From assembly GCA_045635765.1 (NCBI GenBank), contig JAZTWH010000074.1, forward strand, positions 1 through 5,572: DNA of 5,572 nucleotides, in the 5' to 3' direction. Made by a program: the position numbers and the translations under genes. The notes under the pieces were generated by a model that saw only the letters and a list, made by a program, of their open reading frames with translations, ran no database searches and had not been told where the DNA came from. Of this stretch, positions 5,565 through 5,572 are shown in pieces; within the stretch, counting starts at the first letter, position 1; every line of letters starts with the position of its first letter. This DNA comes from RGIG995 sp045635765 (GTDB taxonomy: Bacteria; Bacillota; Clostridia; Oscillospirales; UBA644).

Positions 5565-5572
5565 ATATTCCT

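Overview
The window looks like chromosomal DNA of a low-to-medium GC Gram-positive bacterium, most likely a Clostridia-type Bacillota. The reasons are strong AGGAGG-like ribosome sites, near-consensus sigma-A promoters with 17-base spacers, a lipobox lipoprotein, a very large MacB/FtsX-type ABC protein of a kind common in gut Clostridia, and a DUF378 (YuzA-like) membrane protein. A tRNA with an encoded CCA end is also present. The genus cannot be named from this sequence alone.

Layout: (1) 1-76 holds a terminator hairpin with T-runs on both sides. (2) 77-3028 (-) is one 983-residue ABC transporter with ATPase and permease fused. (3) 3029-3213 is a divergent promoter region serving the ABC gene (-) and tRNA-Val(CAC) (+, 3214-3290). 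(4) 3295-3334 is a long, perfect, bidirectional terminator separating the tRNA from a convergent two-gene operon. (5) That operon (-) reads lipoprotein (3855-4562) then membrane-anchored helix-turn-helix protein (3339-3836), from a perfect TTGACA-17-TATAAT promoter. (6) Divergent to it, DUF378 (+, 4727-4951) has its own promoter and terminator. (7) Immediately after that terminator a second promoter drives a 93-residue putative winged-helix protein (+, 5058-5339). (8) 5340-5572 is non-coding and GC-block rich: a hairpin over the preceding stop codon, a 44-base tandem repeat array with conserved small hairpins, and a final terminator-like hairpin.

How the genes work together: each transcription unit appears separately promoted and terminated, so no single pathway is implied. 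The one convincing functional pair is the lipoprotein plus the membrane-anchored HTH protein (18-base gap): one outside the membrane, one with its DNA-binding-like domain inside. This could be a small surface-to-DNA signalling pair, but neither protein belongs to a family I can name beyond the HTH domain. The ABC protein has a complete set of ATPase motifs and an intact FtsX-type permease, and its substrate is unknown. No mobile element, CRISPR array, phage gene or clear multi-gene novel system is visible. The most unusual items are the 44-base repeat array and the lipoprotein/HTH pair.
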